Shown here piece by piece: positions 6,745-14,547 of a stretch of 64,000 nt of DNA. The notes under the pieces are model-generated. The model made no database searches and was not told where the DNA came from. It saw nothing but the letters and a program-made list of their open reading frames with translations. Origin of the DNA: JBFWVD01 sp050246915 (lineage in GTDB: Bacteria > Actinomycetota > Acidimicrobiia > Acidimicrobiales > Ilumatobacteraceae); the NCBI GenBank assembly GCA_050246915.1, contig JBFWVD010000003.1:84410-148409 (forward strand), given 5' to 3'. How positions within the stretch are numbered: the stretch's first letter is position 1; each line of letters begins with the position of its first letter. Position numbers and translations under genes: made by a program.

Positions 6745-8360
6745 TGGCGACGCTCGTCGCCGAGAACCTGCGCGTCACGCGCGGGCCAGCGGTGGTGCTC
6801 GACGGCATCAGCGTCACCGTCGCCCCACGCCATCGCATTGGGGTGGTCGGTCCCAACGGTGTCGGGAAGTCGACGCTCCTTCAGACACTCGCCGGTACGG
6901 TCGCCCTCGACGCCGGGTCGGTGAACACACTGCCCCCGACCGCGCTCGTCGGATATCTCGCGCAGGAGCCCGAACGCCGCGCTGGGGAGACGGTCCGCCA
7001 GTTCCTGGCTCGTCGCACCGGGGTCAGCGACGCCGAGGCCGAGCTCGAAGCGGCGACCGCCGCTCTGACCGAAGGCACCGACGACTGCGCCGATCGCTAC
7101 GACCTCGCCCTGCACCGATGGCTGGAGCTCGGCGCCGCCGACCTCGACCAACGTGCCGAGCAGGTGTGCGAGCAGTGCGGTCTGGGGGCCGATCTGCTCG
7201 ATCGGGAGATGTCAGTGCTGTCGGGTGGTGAGGCGGCCCGAGCGGGGCTGGCCGCGGTGTTGCTGAGCCGGTTCGACATCTTCCTGCTCGACGAACCGAC
7301 CAACAATCTCGATGTCGCCGGTCTCGCCCTGCTCGAGGCGTTCGTGCTCTCGCTCGAGGCGCCGGTTGTCGTCGTGTCGCACGATCGTCGGTTCCTTTCG
7401 GCCACGGTCACCGAGGTGCTCGAGCTCGACGAGCGCCATCGCGCCGCCGCGCTGTTCGGGGGTGGTTGGGACGCGTACCTCGAGGCGCGCGCCGTCGCGC
7501 GGCGTCACGCCGAAGAGGCGTATGAGACCTACGCCGACAAGCGCAGCGAGCTGTCCGGTCAGGCACAGCGCATCCAGGAGTGGTCAGCCAAGGGCGCGCT
7601 CAAAGCGCAGAAGCGACCAAAGGACAACGACAAGATCGGCCGCAAGCTCAAGGTCGCGTCCAGCGAACAGCTGGCTGGCAAAGCGTCGCGGGCTGAGCGT
7701 CAACTGGAGCGTCTCGAGACCGTCGAGAAGCCCTGGGAGCCATGGCAGCTGCGCCTCGAGCTGAAGGTCGCACCACGCTCGGGAGCGGTGATGGCACGGC
7801 TGTCCCAGGCGGTAATCGAACAAGGCGACTTCCGACTCGGCCCCATCGACGTGGCGATCGATTCGGGCGAGCGTGTCCGCATCAGCGGCCCCAACGGATC
7901 CGGCAAGTCAACCCTGATTGACGCGTTGCTCGGTCGACGCGACCTCGTCTCGGGCTCGCAGTGGATGGGGCCCGGCGTGATCGTGGGTGAACTCGACCAG
8001 CGTCGCACCGTCCTGAGCGGTCACCATGAATCGCTGCTCGAGGCGTTCCGCTCCGAGACCGGGATGCTCGAGCCAGAAGCCCGGACGCTGCTGGCGAAAT
8101 TCGGCCTGGTTCGTGAGCACGTGCTGCGCTCCACCGACACGTTGTCGCCCGGCGAGCGCACCCGCGCACTGCTCGCGCTGTTCATGGCGAACGGGACCAA
8201 CTGCCTCGTTCTCGACGAGCCGACGAACCATCTCGATCTACCGGCCATCGAGCAACTGGAGATTGCGCTCGACACCTGGACCGGCACGCTCATCGTCGTG
8301 ACGCACGATCGGGCGTTCGCGGAGGCGATCCGAGTCGATCGTGAGATCACCCTCGGGTGA
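6744..8360 (+). CDS. ABC-F family ATPase (ribosome-associated type)
   Basis: Cytoplasmic protein of 538 aa with two ABC ATPase domains and no membrane segment, as in the EttA/Uup/antibiotic-resistance ABC-F group that acts on the ribosomal E site. Domain 1 has Walker A GPNGVGKST (36-44), signature LSGGEAAR and Walker B FLLDEPTNNLD. An inter-domain linker of about 80 residues rich in Lys, Arg and Gln follows (QRIQEWSAKGALKAQKR). Domain 2 has GPNGSGKST, LSPGERTR and VLDEPTNHLD. All catalytic Glu and His-switch residues are present. The start overlaps the stop of the thioredoxin-like lipoprotein gene. A run of three hairpins follows the stop codon. Which subfamily it belongs to is not resolved. 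Confidence 0.92.
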   Translation: MATLVAENLRVTRGPAVVLDGISVTVAPRHRIGVVGPNGVGKSTLLQTLAGTVALDAGSVNTLPPTALVGYLAQEPERRAGETVRQFLARRTGVSDAEAELEAATAALTEGTDDCADRYDLALHRWLELGAADLDQRAEQVCEQCGLGADLLDREMSVLSGGEAARAGLAAVLLSRFDIFLLDEPTNNLDVAGLALLEAFVLSLEAPVVVVSHDRRFLSATVTEVLELDERHRAAALFGGGWDAYLEARAVARRHAEEAYETYADKRSELSGQAQRIQEWSAKGALKAQKRPKDNDKIGRKLKVASSEQLAGKASRAERQLERLETVEKPWEPWQLRLELKVAPRSGAVMARLSQAVIEQGDFRLGPIDVAIDSGERVRISGPNGSGKSTLIDALLGRRDLVSGSQWMGPGVIVGELDQRRTVLSGHHESLLEAFRSETGMLEPEARTLLAKFGLVREHVLRSTDTLSPGERTRALLALFMANGTNCLVLDEPTNHLDLPAIEQLEIALDTWTGTLIVVTHDRAFAEAIRVDREITLG

Positions 8361-8384
8361 CGCTCACCTGAGCCGACACCGACC

Positions 8385-8454
8385 GAAACTCTGGAGTTTC
8401 CGTACACACCTTGTGTAGGAATCCTCCAGTCTGGCGCAGGCGCCAGACTGGAGG
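8385..8454. terminator. Three consecutive hairpins between convergent genes
   Basis: Three back-to-back perfect inverted repeats fill the 99-bp gap between the ABC-F gene and the A-type carrier: GAAACT/AGTTTC (8385-8400), TACACA/TGTGTA (8403-8417) and a 14-bp stem CCTCCAGTCTGGCG with loop CAGG (8423-8454). The last is a strong bidirectional terminator by stability but lacks a U tract on either strand. Confidence 0.75.
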
Positions 8455-8459
8455 TCAGG

Positions 8460-8780
8460 TCAGCTGAAGCTCTGGCCGCAGCCGCAGCTGCGCGAGGCGT
8501 TCGGGTTGTTGATGGAGAACCCGGCCTGGTTCAGCCCATCCTTGTAGTCCAAGGTGGCGCCGGCGAGCAGCTGAGCGCTCGACGCGTCGACCAGGACTTT
8601 GACGCCGTTGAACTCGGCGAGGTTGTCATCGGCGGCGACATCGCCATCGAAGAACATCTCGTACGAGAAGCCCGAGCAGCCGCCCGGGCGGACAGCCACG
8701 CGCAGGGCCAGGGACGTGTCGCCTTCGGCTTCGATGAGTTCGGCGACCTTGCGGGCTGCGGTATCGGTGAGGGTGATCAC
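8460..8780 (-). CDS. HesB/IscA-type A-type iron-sulfur carrier
   Basis: Protein of 106 aa of the A-type carrier family (IscA/SufA/ErpA), which receives or delivers [4Fe-4S]/[2Fe-2S] clusters to apoproteins. The three conserved cysteines are present: Cys35 in PGGCSG and Cys99/Cys101 in SCGCG near the C terminus. The length is exactly typical. The GTG at 8780 follows AGGAGG with 6 nt spacing, which decides the start against a much longer upstream frame. It lies immediately downstream of the SufR-like regulator on the same strand and 0.8 kb from the Mrp scaffold gene, forming an iron-sulfur island. ErpA is the likely equivalent, but the subfamily is not certain. Confidence 0.92.
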   Translation of the reverse strand: MITLTDTAARKVAELIEAEGDTSLALRVAVRPGGCSGFSYEMFFDGDVAADDNLAEFNGVKVLVDASSAQLLAGATLDYKDGLNQAGFSINNPNASRSCGCGQSFS

Positions 8781-8815
8781 GGAGGTCCTCCTGCTTGGGT
8801 GGTGCGTGGGAAAAG

Positions 8816-9493
8816 CTACCTGCTGGACAGGGTCAACTGACAGGGCTCGCGGTGTTCCAGAGAATGGAACTCGTCGAGGTCGGCGTCGCCCATGGCGTTC
8901 ACGAAGCCCTCCATCATTCCCCGATGCAACGAGCACACGAGGTGCGGGAAGGCCTCGGCCAGTTCCCGGAACGGGCAGTGGGCGAATCCGATCACTGCGC
9001 TGGAGCCGTCGGTGGACGTGTCGGCCTCGCCGACCTGGGGATCGAAGCCCAGCGCGTCGAGGCGATGCACGAGAGCCTCGAGGCAACTCGGCGCCCGCCG
9101 ATAGCGGCCCGCGTCGACGGCACCTTGCTCGCGGCCGACCTCGGATGCTTCTTCGGCGCCGAGCCCGGCCCGATCGGCCATGCGTACGAGCATGGCCGCC
9201 AGCATGGGGAAGGTGGGCGGTTCGAGACCCAACGACGGAGCGTCTCCGGAGATGGAGTACAGGTGTTGCGGGCGGCCGACTGCCTGCTTGGCCGAGATCT
9301 CGACGTCGAGCAGCCCGACCTCGCGCATGCGCTCCAGATGGGGCCGAACGGTGTTGGCGTGCAGATCGAGTGATTCAGCGATCTCCGCGGTACCCAGCGG
9401 CCTCGGAGAACGGGCCAACTCGAGGTAGATGGCGTAGCGCGTGTTGTCGCCCAGGGCCTTGAGCACATCGAGGCGGCCCGCCGGTACGTCCAC
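8816..9493 (-). CDS. sufR: SufR-like winged-helix regulator with Fe-S-type cysteines
   Basis: Transcription factor of 225 aa. Residues 1-75 form an ArsR/DeoR-like winged helix (LGTAEIAESLDLHANTVRPH is the recognition region). The C-terminal half carries Cys173 and Cys187 (CPFRELAEAF then LVCSLH) and Cys218 (EPCQL), the spaced cysteines that hold a cluster in SufR-type repressors. It would sense iron-sulfur status and control the neighbouring A-type carrier and perhaps the divergent Mrp gene. A -10-like TAATCT lies 7 nt before the GTG at 9493, so the mRNA is probably leaderless. The suf operon itself is not in the window, so the assignment rests on sequence and these neighbours. Confidence 0.78.
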   Translation of the reverse strand: MDVPAGRLDVLKALGDNTRYAIYLELARSPRPLGTAEIAESLDLHANTVRPHLERMREVGLLDVEISAKQAVGRPQHLYSISGDAPSLGLEPPTFPMLAAMLVRMADRAGLGAEEASEVGREQGAVDAGRYRRAPSCLEALVHRLDALGFDPQVGEADTSTDGSSAVIGFAHCPFRELAEAFPHLVCSLHRGMMEGFVNAMGDADLDEFHSLEHREPCQLTLSSR

Positions 9494-9554
9494 AGCTCGG
9501 AGATTACACGGCGTCGGCCGGGAAATTGCGGGCGGACCACGGTAAATTGGCTGC

Positions 9555-10745
9555 GTGAACCACGTGTCGGACGCCCCCACCGTCGAGCAGATCATGACCC
9601 TGCTCGAGTCGGTGATCGACCCGGAGCTGGGCGGGAACATCGTCGAGTTGGGCATGGCCACCGGGGCGCGCATCAGCGCCGACGGCGACGTCGCCATCGG
9701 CATCAAGCTCACCATCGGGGGCTGTCCGCTCAAAGCGCAGATCGCCAAGGACGTCACCTCGCGCATCGAAGTCCACCCCGGTGTGCGGTCGGTGAAGATC
9801 GAGTGGGGCGAGATGAACGCCCAGGAGCGCAGCGAGATCATGGGCCGTGCCCGACTCGCCGCCGCGCAGAACGCCCCCGACACCCAGGTGTCGAACACCA
9901 CCCGCGTGCTCGCCATCGCCTCGGGGAAGGGCGGCGTCGGCAAGAGCTCGGTCACCGTCAACCTCGCCGCGGCGCTGGCTGCCCAGGGCTTCACCGTCGG
10001 TGTGCTCGACGCCGACATCTGGGGGTTCTCGGTGCCCCGCATGCTCGGCATGTCCGATCGGCTCGAGGCGGAACGGATCGATGGCTCCGATCGGCCGATG
10101 ATCATCCCCAACGAACGACCGGTCGGTGCCGGGCTCCTCAAGGTCGTCTCCACCGGCATGTTGGTGGAGGATGAAGGCACGGCGCTCATGTGGCGAGGGC
10201 TCATGCTGACCAAGGCGGTCGAGCAGTTCCTCCACGACGTGGCCTGGGGACCGCTCGACTATCTGCTCATCGACATGCCCCCGGGTACAGGCGATGTCCA
10301 GATGGGCTTGGCCCGCATGTTGCCGCGCACCGATCTGATCATCGTGACGACGCCCGCGGTCTCGGCCCAGAAGGTGGCCATCCGGGCCGCCGACATGGCT
10401 CGTCGATCGTTCCTCCGGGTGGCCGGGGTGATCGAGAACATGAGCGCGTTCACCTGTGAGCACGGAACGACGTACGCGCTGTTCGGGTCCGGTGGCGGCG
10501 CTGCGCTGGCCGCCGAGGTGGGCGTGCCGCTGCTCGGTCAGGTTCCCATCGAGTCAACGGTCGCCGCCGGGGGCGACTGTGGTGAGCCGGTGGCGCTGAG
10601 CGGCACCGGTCCGGCTGCTGATGCGTTCCGGGCGATCGCCGCCCAACTGGTGGCCCACGTGGCCCCACCGGTGAACATGGCCGGCTGCTCGGCCCGATTG
10701 CTCGACGCCGTTGAAGCGGCGTTGGGACCCAAGCCCGAGCGCTGA
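9555..10745 (+). CDS. mrp: Mrp/ApbC (NBP35-type) iron-sulfur scaffold ATPase with MIP18 domain
   Basis: Residues 1-95 are a MIP18/DUF59 domain (VIDPELGGNIVELGM, GGCPLK). Residues 110-390 are the Mrp P-loop ATPase with the deviant Walker A SGKGGVGKSS, switch DADIWGFSVPRMLG and DMPPGTGDVQ. The family binds a cluster between two subunits through CxxC; here only the first cysteine, Cys301 in FTCEHGTTYALFG, is retained and the second position is Gly. The GTG start has TAAATT 6 nt upstream and no Shine-Dalgarno. It is divergent from sufR with 61 bp between starts, so their promoters are adjacent. A short GC-rich hairpin (10756-10771) lies before the convergent response regulator. Confidence 0.9.
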   Translation: MNHVSDAPTVEQIMTLLESVIDPELGGNIVELGMATGARISADGDVAIGIKLTIGGCPLKAQIAKDVTSRIEVHPGVRSVKIEWGEMNAQERSEIMGRARLAAAQNAPDTQVSNTTRVLAIASGKGGVGKSSVTVNLAAALAAQGFTVGVLDADIWGFSVPRMLGMSDRLEAERIDGSDRPMIIPNERPVGAGLLKVVSTGMLVEDEGTALMWRGLMLTKAVEQFLHDVAWGPLDYLLIDMPPGTGDVQMGLARMLPRTDLIIVTTPAVSAQKVAIRAADMARRSFLRVAGVIENMSAFTCEHGTTYALFGSGGGAALAAEVGVPLLGQVPIESTVAAGGDCGEPVALSGTGPAADAFRAIAAQLVAHVAPPVNMAGCSARLLDAVEAALGPKPER

Positions 10746-10777
10746 AACGCCATCAGCCCGAAGATGCGGGCCTGCCG

Positions 10778-11179
10778 TCAGATGGCGCGGACGGGCATCC
10801 AGTGGTCGATGGCCTCGGCCAACGTCTGCAAGCTCGCCGGCTTCGACAAGTGAGCGTTCATGCCTGCGGCCATGCACGGAGCCACGTCGGCGCCGCGGCG
10901 ATCGGCGGTGAGGGCCAGGACCGCGACGTCGTTGGGAGTGGCCCATCCGGTCGAGGCTCGCAGTGCCCGCGTGGCTTCGAAGCCATCGATGCCTGGCAGA
11001 TGACAGTCCATGAACACCATCTCGTAGGTCCAGGTGCCGAGCAGCTCGAGAGCGCTGACGCCGTCGCGGGCAACGTCGACGTCGAGGCCGAACGTGCCGA
11101 GCATCTTGCGCACGACCTTCGCGCTCACTTCTTCGTCTTCGACCAGCAGTACGCGACGCCCGTTGATGTCTTCCCTCAT
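10778..11179 (-). CDS. Single-domain response regulator (REC)
   Basis: CheY-like receiver domain of 133 aa and nothing else. The acidic pocket is in VLLVEDEE, the phosphoacceptor Asp in VFMDCHLPGIDG, the switch Thr in ALTAD and the Lys in LSKPAS, so it should be phosphorylatable. It starts at the ATG at 11179. The upstream gene on the same strand is the GGDEF-EAL protein (55 bp away), which suggests that the pair works together in c-di-GMP signalling. The kinase is unknown; a split CheA-like kinase lies 20 kb away. Confidence 0.88.
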   Translation of the reverse strand: MREDINGRRVLLVEDEEVSAKVVRKMLGTFGLDVDVARDGVSALELLGTWTYEMVFMDCHLPGIDGFEATRALRASTGWATPNDVAVLALTADRRGADVAPCMAAGMNAHLSKPASLQTLAEAIDHWMPVRAI

Positions 11180-11234
11180 GGATCTGTTGTCGACAGCGCC
11201 ATGAGCGTTCTTGAGACGTACGGGAAAGGAACCG

Positions 11235-13019
11235 TCAAGACCGCCACGCCTGCACAGCGGCCCGGCTGGCCACGGCCAGGTCGATGAACTCGGCTTCCTC
11301 GGTCGGACGCCCCAGCGAGAAGCCCTGCACGACATCGCATCCGAGCTCACGGAGCCGTTCTCGCTGCGTCTCACTCTCGACGCCCTCGGCCACCACGGTG
11401 AGTCCGAGGGACTGCGCCAGCGACAGCACCGCGCCGACGATGGCACGGGCCACAGGATCGGTCTCGATCTGCTCGACGAAGGAGCGATCGAGCTTGACGA
11501 TGTCTACCGGGAGCCGGCCCAGATAGCTGAGCGACGAATACCCGGTGCCGAAGTCGTCGAGAGCGACGAGCACGCCCATCGCGCGGAGCTCGGTCAGCAC
11601 CTCGGTTGCGGTGTCGAACGACGAGAGCACAGCGCTCTCGGTCAACTCGATGCACAACCGATTGGCGGGTAGTCCGGTGGCCCGCAACGCCATACGCACC
11701 ATTTCCACCAGGACCGGGCTCACCAGCTGGCGGGCAGAGAGGTTCACCGCGACGAACAACCCGTCGCCGTCGACCACCGGCCACTGGGCGGCGGCGCGGC
11801 ACGCCTCGTACAGGACCCAATCGCCGATGGGCACGATGAGGCCGGTGTCCTCGGCCATGCGCACGAACTCCTCCGGCTGCAACGCAGGGCCGCCGTCTCG
11901 ATGCCACCGCAAGAGCGCTTCGGCGCCGATGACGCGGCCGGAGTCCAGCGACACCTCGGCTTGGTAGACGAGCCGGAGTTCGCTGTTGGCGATGGCGCGC
12001 CGCAACGCCTGTTCGGTGTCGAGCCGCGCCTGGGCGCGTGCCCTCACCTGACCGTCGGCCAACTCGATCTGGCCGCGGCCGGAGGCGCCAGCGCGTTGTG
12101 CGGCCTCTTCTGCCTCGCGCAGCAACTCCATGCTCGGCTGGTCCGGTCCACCCGACAACGCCAGCCCCACAGCGACGGTGAGGATGACCTCGCTCCCAGC
12201 GAGCGTGATCGGCTCGGCCACCGCGTCGCGGATGCGCTCGGCCAACTGCAACAAGATGTGGTCGGGGCGGTATCCATCGAGCACGACCACGAACGAGTCG
12301 CCATCGAATCGCGCCGCCCACTCATCGCCGCGCAGGCACTGGGCAATGCGGCGGGCGACCGCCACCAGAGCGACGTCACCGACGTCGGATCCCATCGAGT
12401 CGTTCACCGTCGTGAAGGCATCGACATCGACGAGCAGCACCGACAACGCGCCGGCGCGGCGCCGGAGCATCGCGTGATCGAGCCGATCGAGGAGCAGGGC
12501 CCGGTTGGGCAATCCGGTCAGCAGATCGTGTGTGGCGCCGCGCTCCACCGCACGTTCAGCGGCGACCTCGCCCGACACATCGATGTGCATGACGAGCGCG
12601 CCACCGATGGGCTCTGGTAACGGGAGGATGCGGGAGCGGAACCAGCGATCCTCACCAGATCCCTGCCGGGCCAGATCCTGCACCATGTCGGGATCGTTCA
12701 TCTCGGTGTGATTGGCCAGCACGTGACGCAAGTACTGCGCGGTGCGACGGGCGCGCGCCGCGCCTTCGCCCCGATTCGACGTCCAGTTGGCGATCGCGTC
12801 GTCGCCGATGTCCACCGACAATGCCGGATTGGGAAGGCGCACGTTGCGCCACGCCCGGTTGACCGCGATCACGATTCCGTCGCGGTCGACCACAGCAACA
12901 CGCGTGGGAAGCGCATCGAGCACCGCCAGCAGCAGCGGGCGCGGGTCGACGCCGTCGCCGATCGCCGCCGGCAACACCGTCGAGATGAGCGCCTCGATGG
13001 ACGCAGAACGATCAGGCAC
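11235..13019 (-). CDS. PAS-GGDEF-EAL protein with degenerate GGDEF site
   Basis: Protein of 594 aa. Residues about 25-150 are a PAS-like sensor (VAVVDRDGIVIAVNRAWR), 155-325 a GGDEF domain and 335-585 an EAL domain. The cyclase signature reads DGDSF instead of GGDEF, so c-di-GMP synthesis is unlikely. The EAL site appears intact (AEALLRWH, ELTESA, DDFGTGYSS, KLDRSF, AEGVE), so it is probably a phosphodiesterase, possibly tuned by GTP on the dead domain. I chose the GTG at 13019, which overlaps the end of the Nudix gene by 8 nt and indicates translational coupling in the fxsA-nudix-EAL operon. No membrane segments are present. Confidence 0.88.
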   Translation of the reverse strand: MPDRSASIEALISTVLPAAIGDGVDPRPLLLAVLDALPTRVAVVDRDGIVIAVNRAWRNVRLPNPALSVDIGDDAIANWTSNRGEGAARARRTAQYLRHVLANHTEMNDPDMVQDLARQGSGEDRWFRSRILPLPEPIGGALVMHIDVSGEVAAERAVERGATHDLLTGLPNRALLLDRLDHAMLRRRAGALSVLLVDVDAFTTVNDSMGSDVGDVALVAVARRIAQCLRGDEWAARFDGDSFVVVLDGYRPDHILLQLAERIRDAVAEPITLAGSEVILTVAVGLALSGGPDQPSMELLREAEEAAQRAGASGRGQIELADGQVRARAQARLDTEQALRRAIANSELRLVYQAEVSLDSGRVIGAEALLRWHRDGGPALQPEEFVRMAEDTGLIVPIGDWVLYEACRAAAQWPVVDGDGLFVAVNLSARQLVSPVLVEMVRMALRATGLPANRLCIELTESAVLSSFDTATEVLTELRAMGVLVALDDFGTGYSSLSYLGRLPVDIVKLDRSFVEQIETDPVARAIVGAVLSLAQSLGLTVVAEGVESETQRERLRELGCDVVQGFSLGRPTEEAEFIDLAVASRAAVQAWRS

Positions 13020-13878
13020 CGTTGGCCATCCGCTCGTCATAGCCGGCTTCGCCAGGCAGCAGCAGTCGTGCCACGCCATCGGCATACACGATCTGCGGCA
13101 AGATCGCCGGACGTCGCGTCAACGTGGCAAAGCTGTCCAAGATCGCGTCCGCACTGTCATGCTCGGCCAACAGCTGCAAGGACATGATCGTGGGAAGGAT
13201 CAGATCGATCTCGCCGCGTCGTCGCATGTCCAGCGCGTCAGCAGGACGGACCCAGCAACTGGCGATCGTCTCGCGATCATCGTGCAACGGATGTTGCTCC
13301 TCGGGGGCACGGGCCACGAAGAAGCGCGTGTCGAAGCGACGGTTCTCCCCGATGGGTGTGATCCAGTGCGATGCATAGTGGATGGTCGAGGCGTTGATGT
13401 GGAGACCTTCGACCTCCAGGAACTCTGCGAAGTCCAACGTCGCGTTGTTGAGCGCGGCGCGCGCCGCGTCGAACCGGGATCGCACGAGCTCGTCGGCGAA
13501 TCCGACCAACGAACCATCGTCGCGACGAGCCAGCAGGACTCCCGCCTCTTCGAAGCACTCACGCACCACGGCGAGCCAGAACGACAATCCGCCACACTCG
13601 ATACCCAGCGCTTTGTCAATTTCGGTTGCGGTCCGTCCGCGCACGACTCGATGGGCCGAGGCGTCGGAGGGATCGACGGCACCTCCGGGGAACACGTGAG
13701 CACCGGCCACGAAGCCGGCCCGCGTCGATCGCCGCAACATGAACACTTCGGGACCGCGGCTCGCGTCGCGAACGAGCATCACCGTTGCCGCGTCACGCAA
13801 CGCCACCGCTCTCGGGTCGAACGAGGGGTCCTGCTTCGGGAGCACTGCGGTCGACAGCACGCGGGGATCATCCATCAT
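13012..13878 (-). CDS. Nudix hydrolase, NUDT19-like
   Basis: Protein of 288 aa that hydrolyses a nucleoside diphosphate linked to another moiety; CoA derivatives are the known substrates of NUDT19-type relatives. The Nudix box is split by a long insertion, as in that group: the Gly-rich start is FPGGAVDPSD (about residues 64-73) and the catalytic helix is AVVRECFEEAGVLL (RExxEE). The rest forms the beta-strand core with FFVARAPEEQHPLHDDRETI. The start overlaps the fxsA stop (ATGA), and its own end overlaps the next gene, so three genes are tightly coupled. The substrate is inferred only. Confidence 0.85.
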   Translation of the reverse strand: MMDDPRVLSTAVLPKQDPSFDPRAVALRDAATVMLVRDASRGPEVFMLRRSTRAGFVAGAHVFPGGAVDPSDASAHRVVRGRTATEIDKALGIECGGLSFWLAVVRECFEEAGVLLARRDDGSLVGFADELVRSRFDAARAALNNATLDFAEFLEVEGLHINASTIHYASHWITPIGENRRFDTRFFVARAPEEQHPLHDDRETIASCWVRPADALDMRRRGEIDLILPTIMSLQLLAEHDSADAILDSFATLTRRPAILPQIVYADGVARLLLPGEAGYDERMANGA

Positions 13879-14366
13879 GGCTGGAGCTCCTGCGGCGGTC
13901 GACGACGCGACGCAGCATCGTCCACCACATCAGTGTCGATCACGTCTGAGTTCCTGGTCGCTCCCCGGCGGGCGCGATCGTCGGGGCGATGGGTGGCGGT
14001 GATGACTCGTGCGTTGCCCCGGAACCGCTTGATGAGCGCGGTCCGCACCAGTGCTCGCACCGGAGGCACCAACAACACCAGGCCGAGCGCTCCGGTGAGG
14101 AATCCCGGCACGAGCAACAGCGCCCCCGACATGAGGATCAAGAAGCCATCCACCAACTCACGAGTCGGGGCCTTGCCGTCGCGCATGGTGCCGCGCATGC
14201 GACGGAACATCGACCATCCGGCGAGGCGAACCACCCACGTCCCGACGAACGACAATGCGAACACGGCGAGGAGCGCGGGGAAGAACCCGATGGCGTGGGT
14301 CACCTGCACGAACGTGTAGAGCTCCGCTATGGGAACCACGATCAAGAGCGCGACAAGGACGGCCAC
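13875..14366 (-). CDS. fxsA: FxsA family membrane protein
   Basis: Protein of 163 aa with the FxsA layout: a first membrane segment (VALLIVVPIAELYTFVQV), a second near residues 30-50 (GFFPALLAVFALSFVGTWVV), an amphipathic loop with MFRRMRGTMRDGKAP, then a hairpin of two hydrophobic stretches (DGFLILMSGALLLVPGFLTGALGLVLLVPP). The C-terminal 50 residues are a charged cytoplasmic tail. The family is named for suppressing F exclusion of phage T7 when overproduced; its normal role is unknown. The GTG start has TAGCGT 6 nt upstream, another leaderless-type promoter, and the gene leads a three-gene operon. Confidence 0.88.
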   Translation of the reverse strand: MAVLVALLIVVPIAELYTFVQVTHAIGFFPALLAVFALSFVGTWVVRLAGWSMFRRMRGTMRDGKAPTRELVDGFLILMSGALLLVPGFLTGALGLVLLVPPVRALVRTALIKRFRGNARVITATHRPDDRARRGATRNSDVIDTDVVDDAASRRRPPQELQP

Positions 14367-14547
14367 GAGGCAACGCTATCGGTACCGCCGCGGCACCTAA
14401 CCCAAGCGGCATGCAACTGGTGTGCTGCTCCCCCTAGTGGGGGTGACACCACCCCGAGTTCTTACGGGACGGCTGAATCGACAGTGGTCCAGACGGCCCA
14501 CGAGCGCTGAGCCGAAACGCCGCTGCCGGCCTGTTCAGGCGACGCGG

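Noticed and set aside
9504..10463. 319-codon open frame antisense to mrp
   Set aside because: His/Asp/Gly-rich shadow with no domain; Mrp motifs are on the plus strand.
10756..10771. Hairpin as an independent intrinsic terminator
   Set aside because: Short 5-bp stem and no U tract; mentioned only with mrp.
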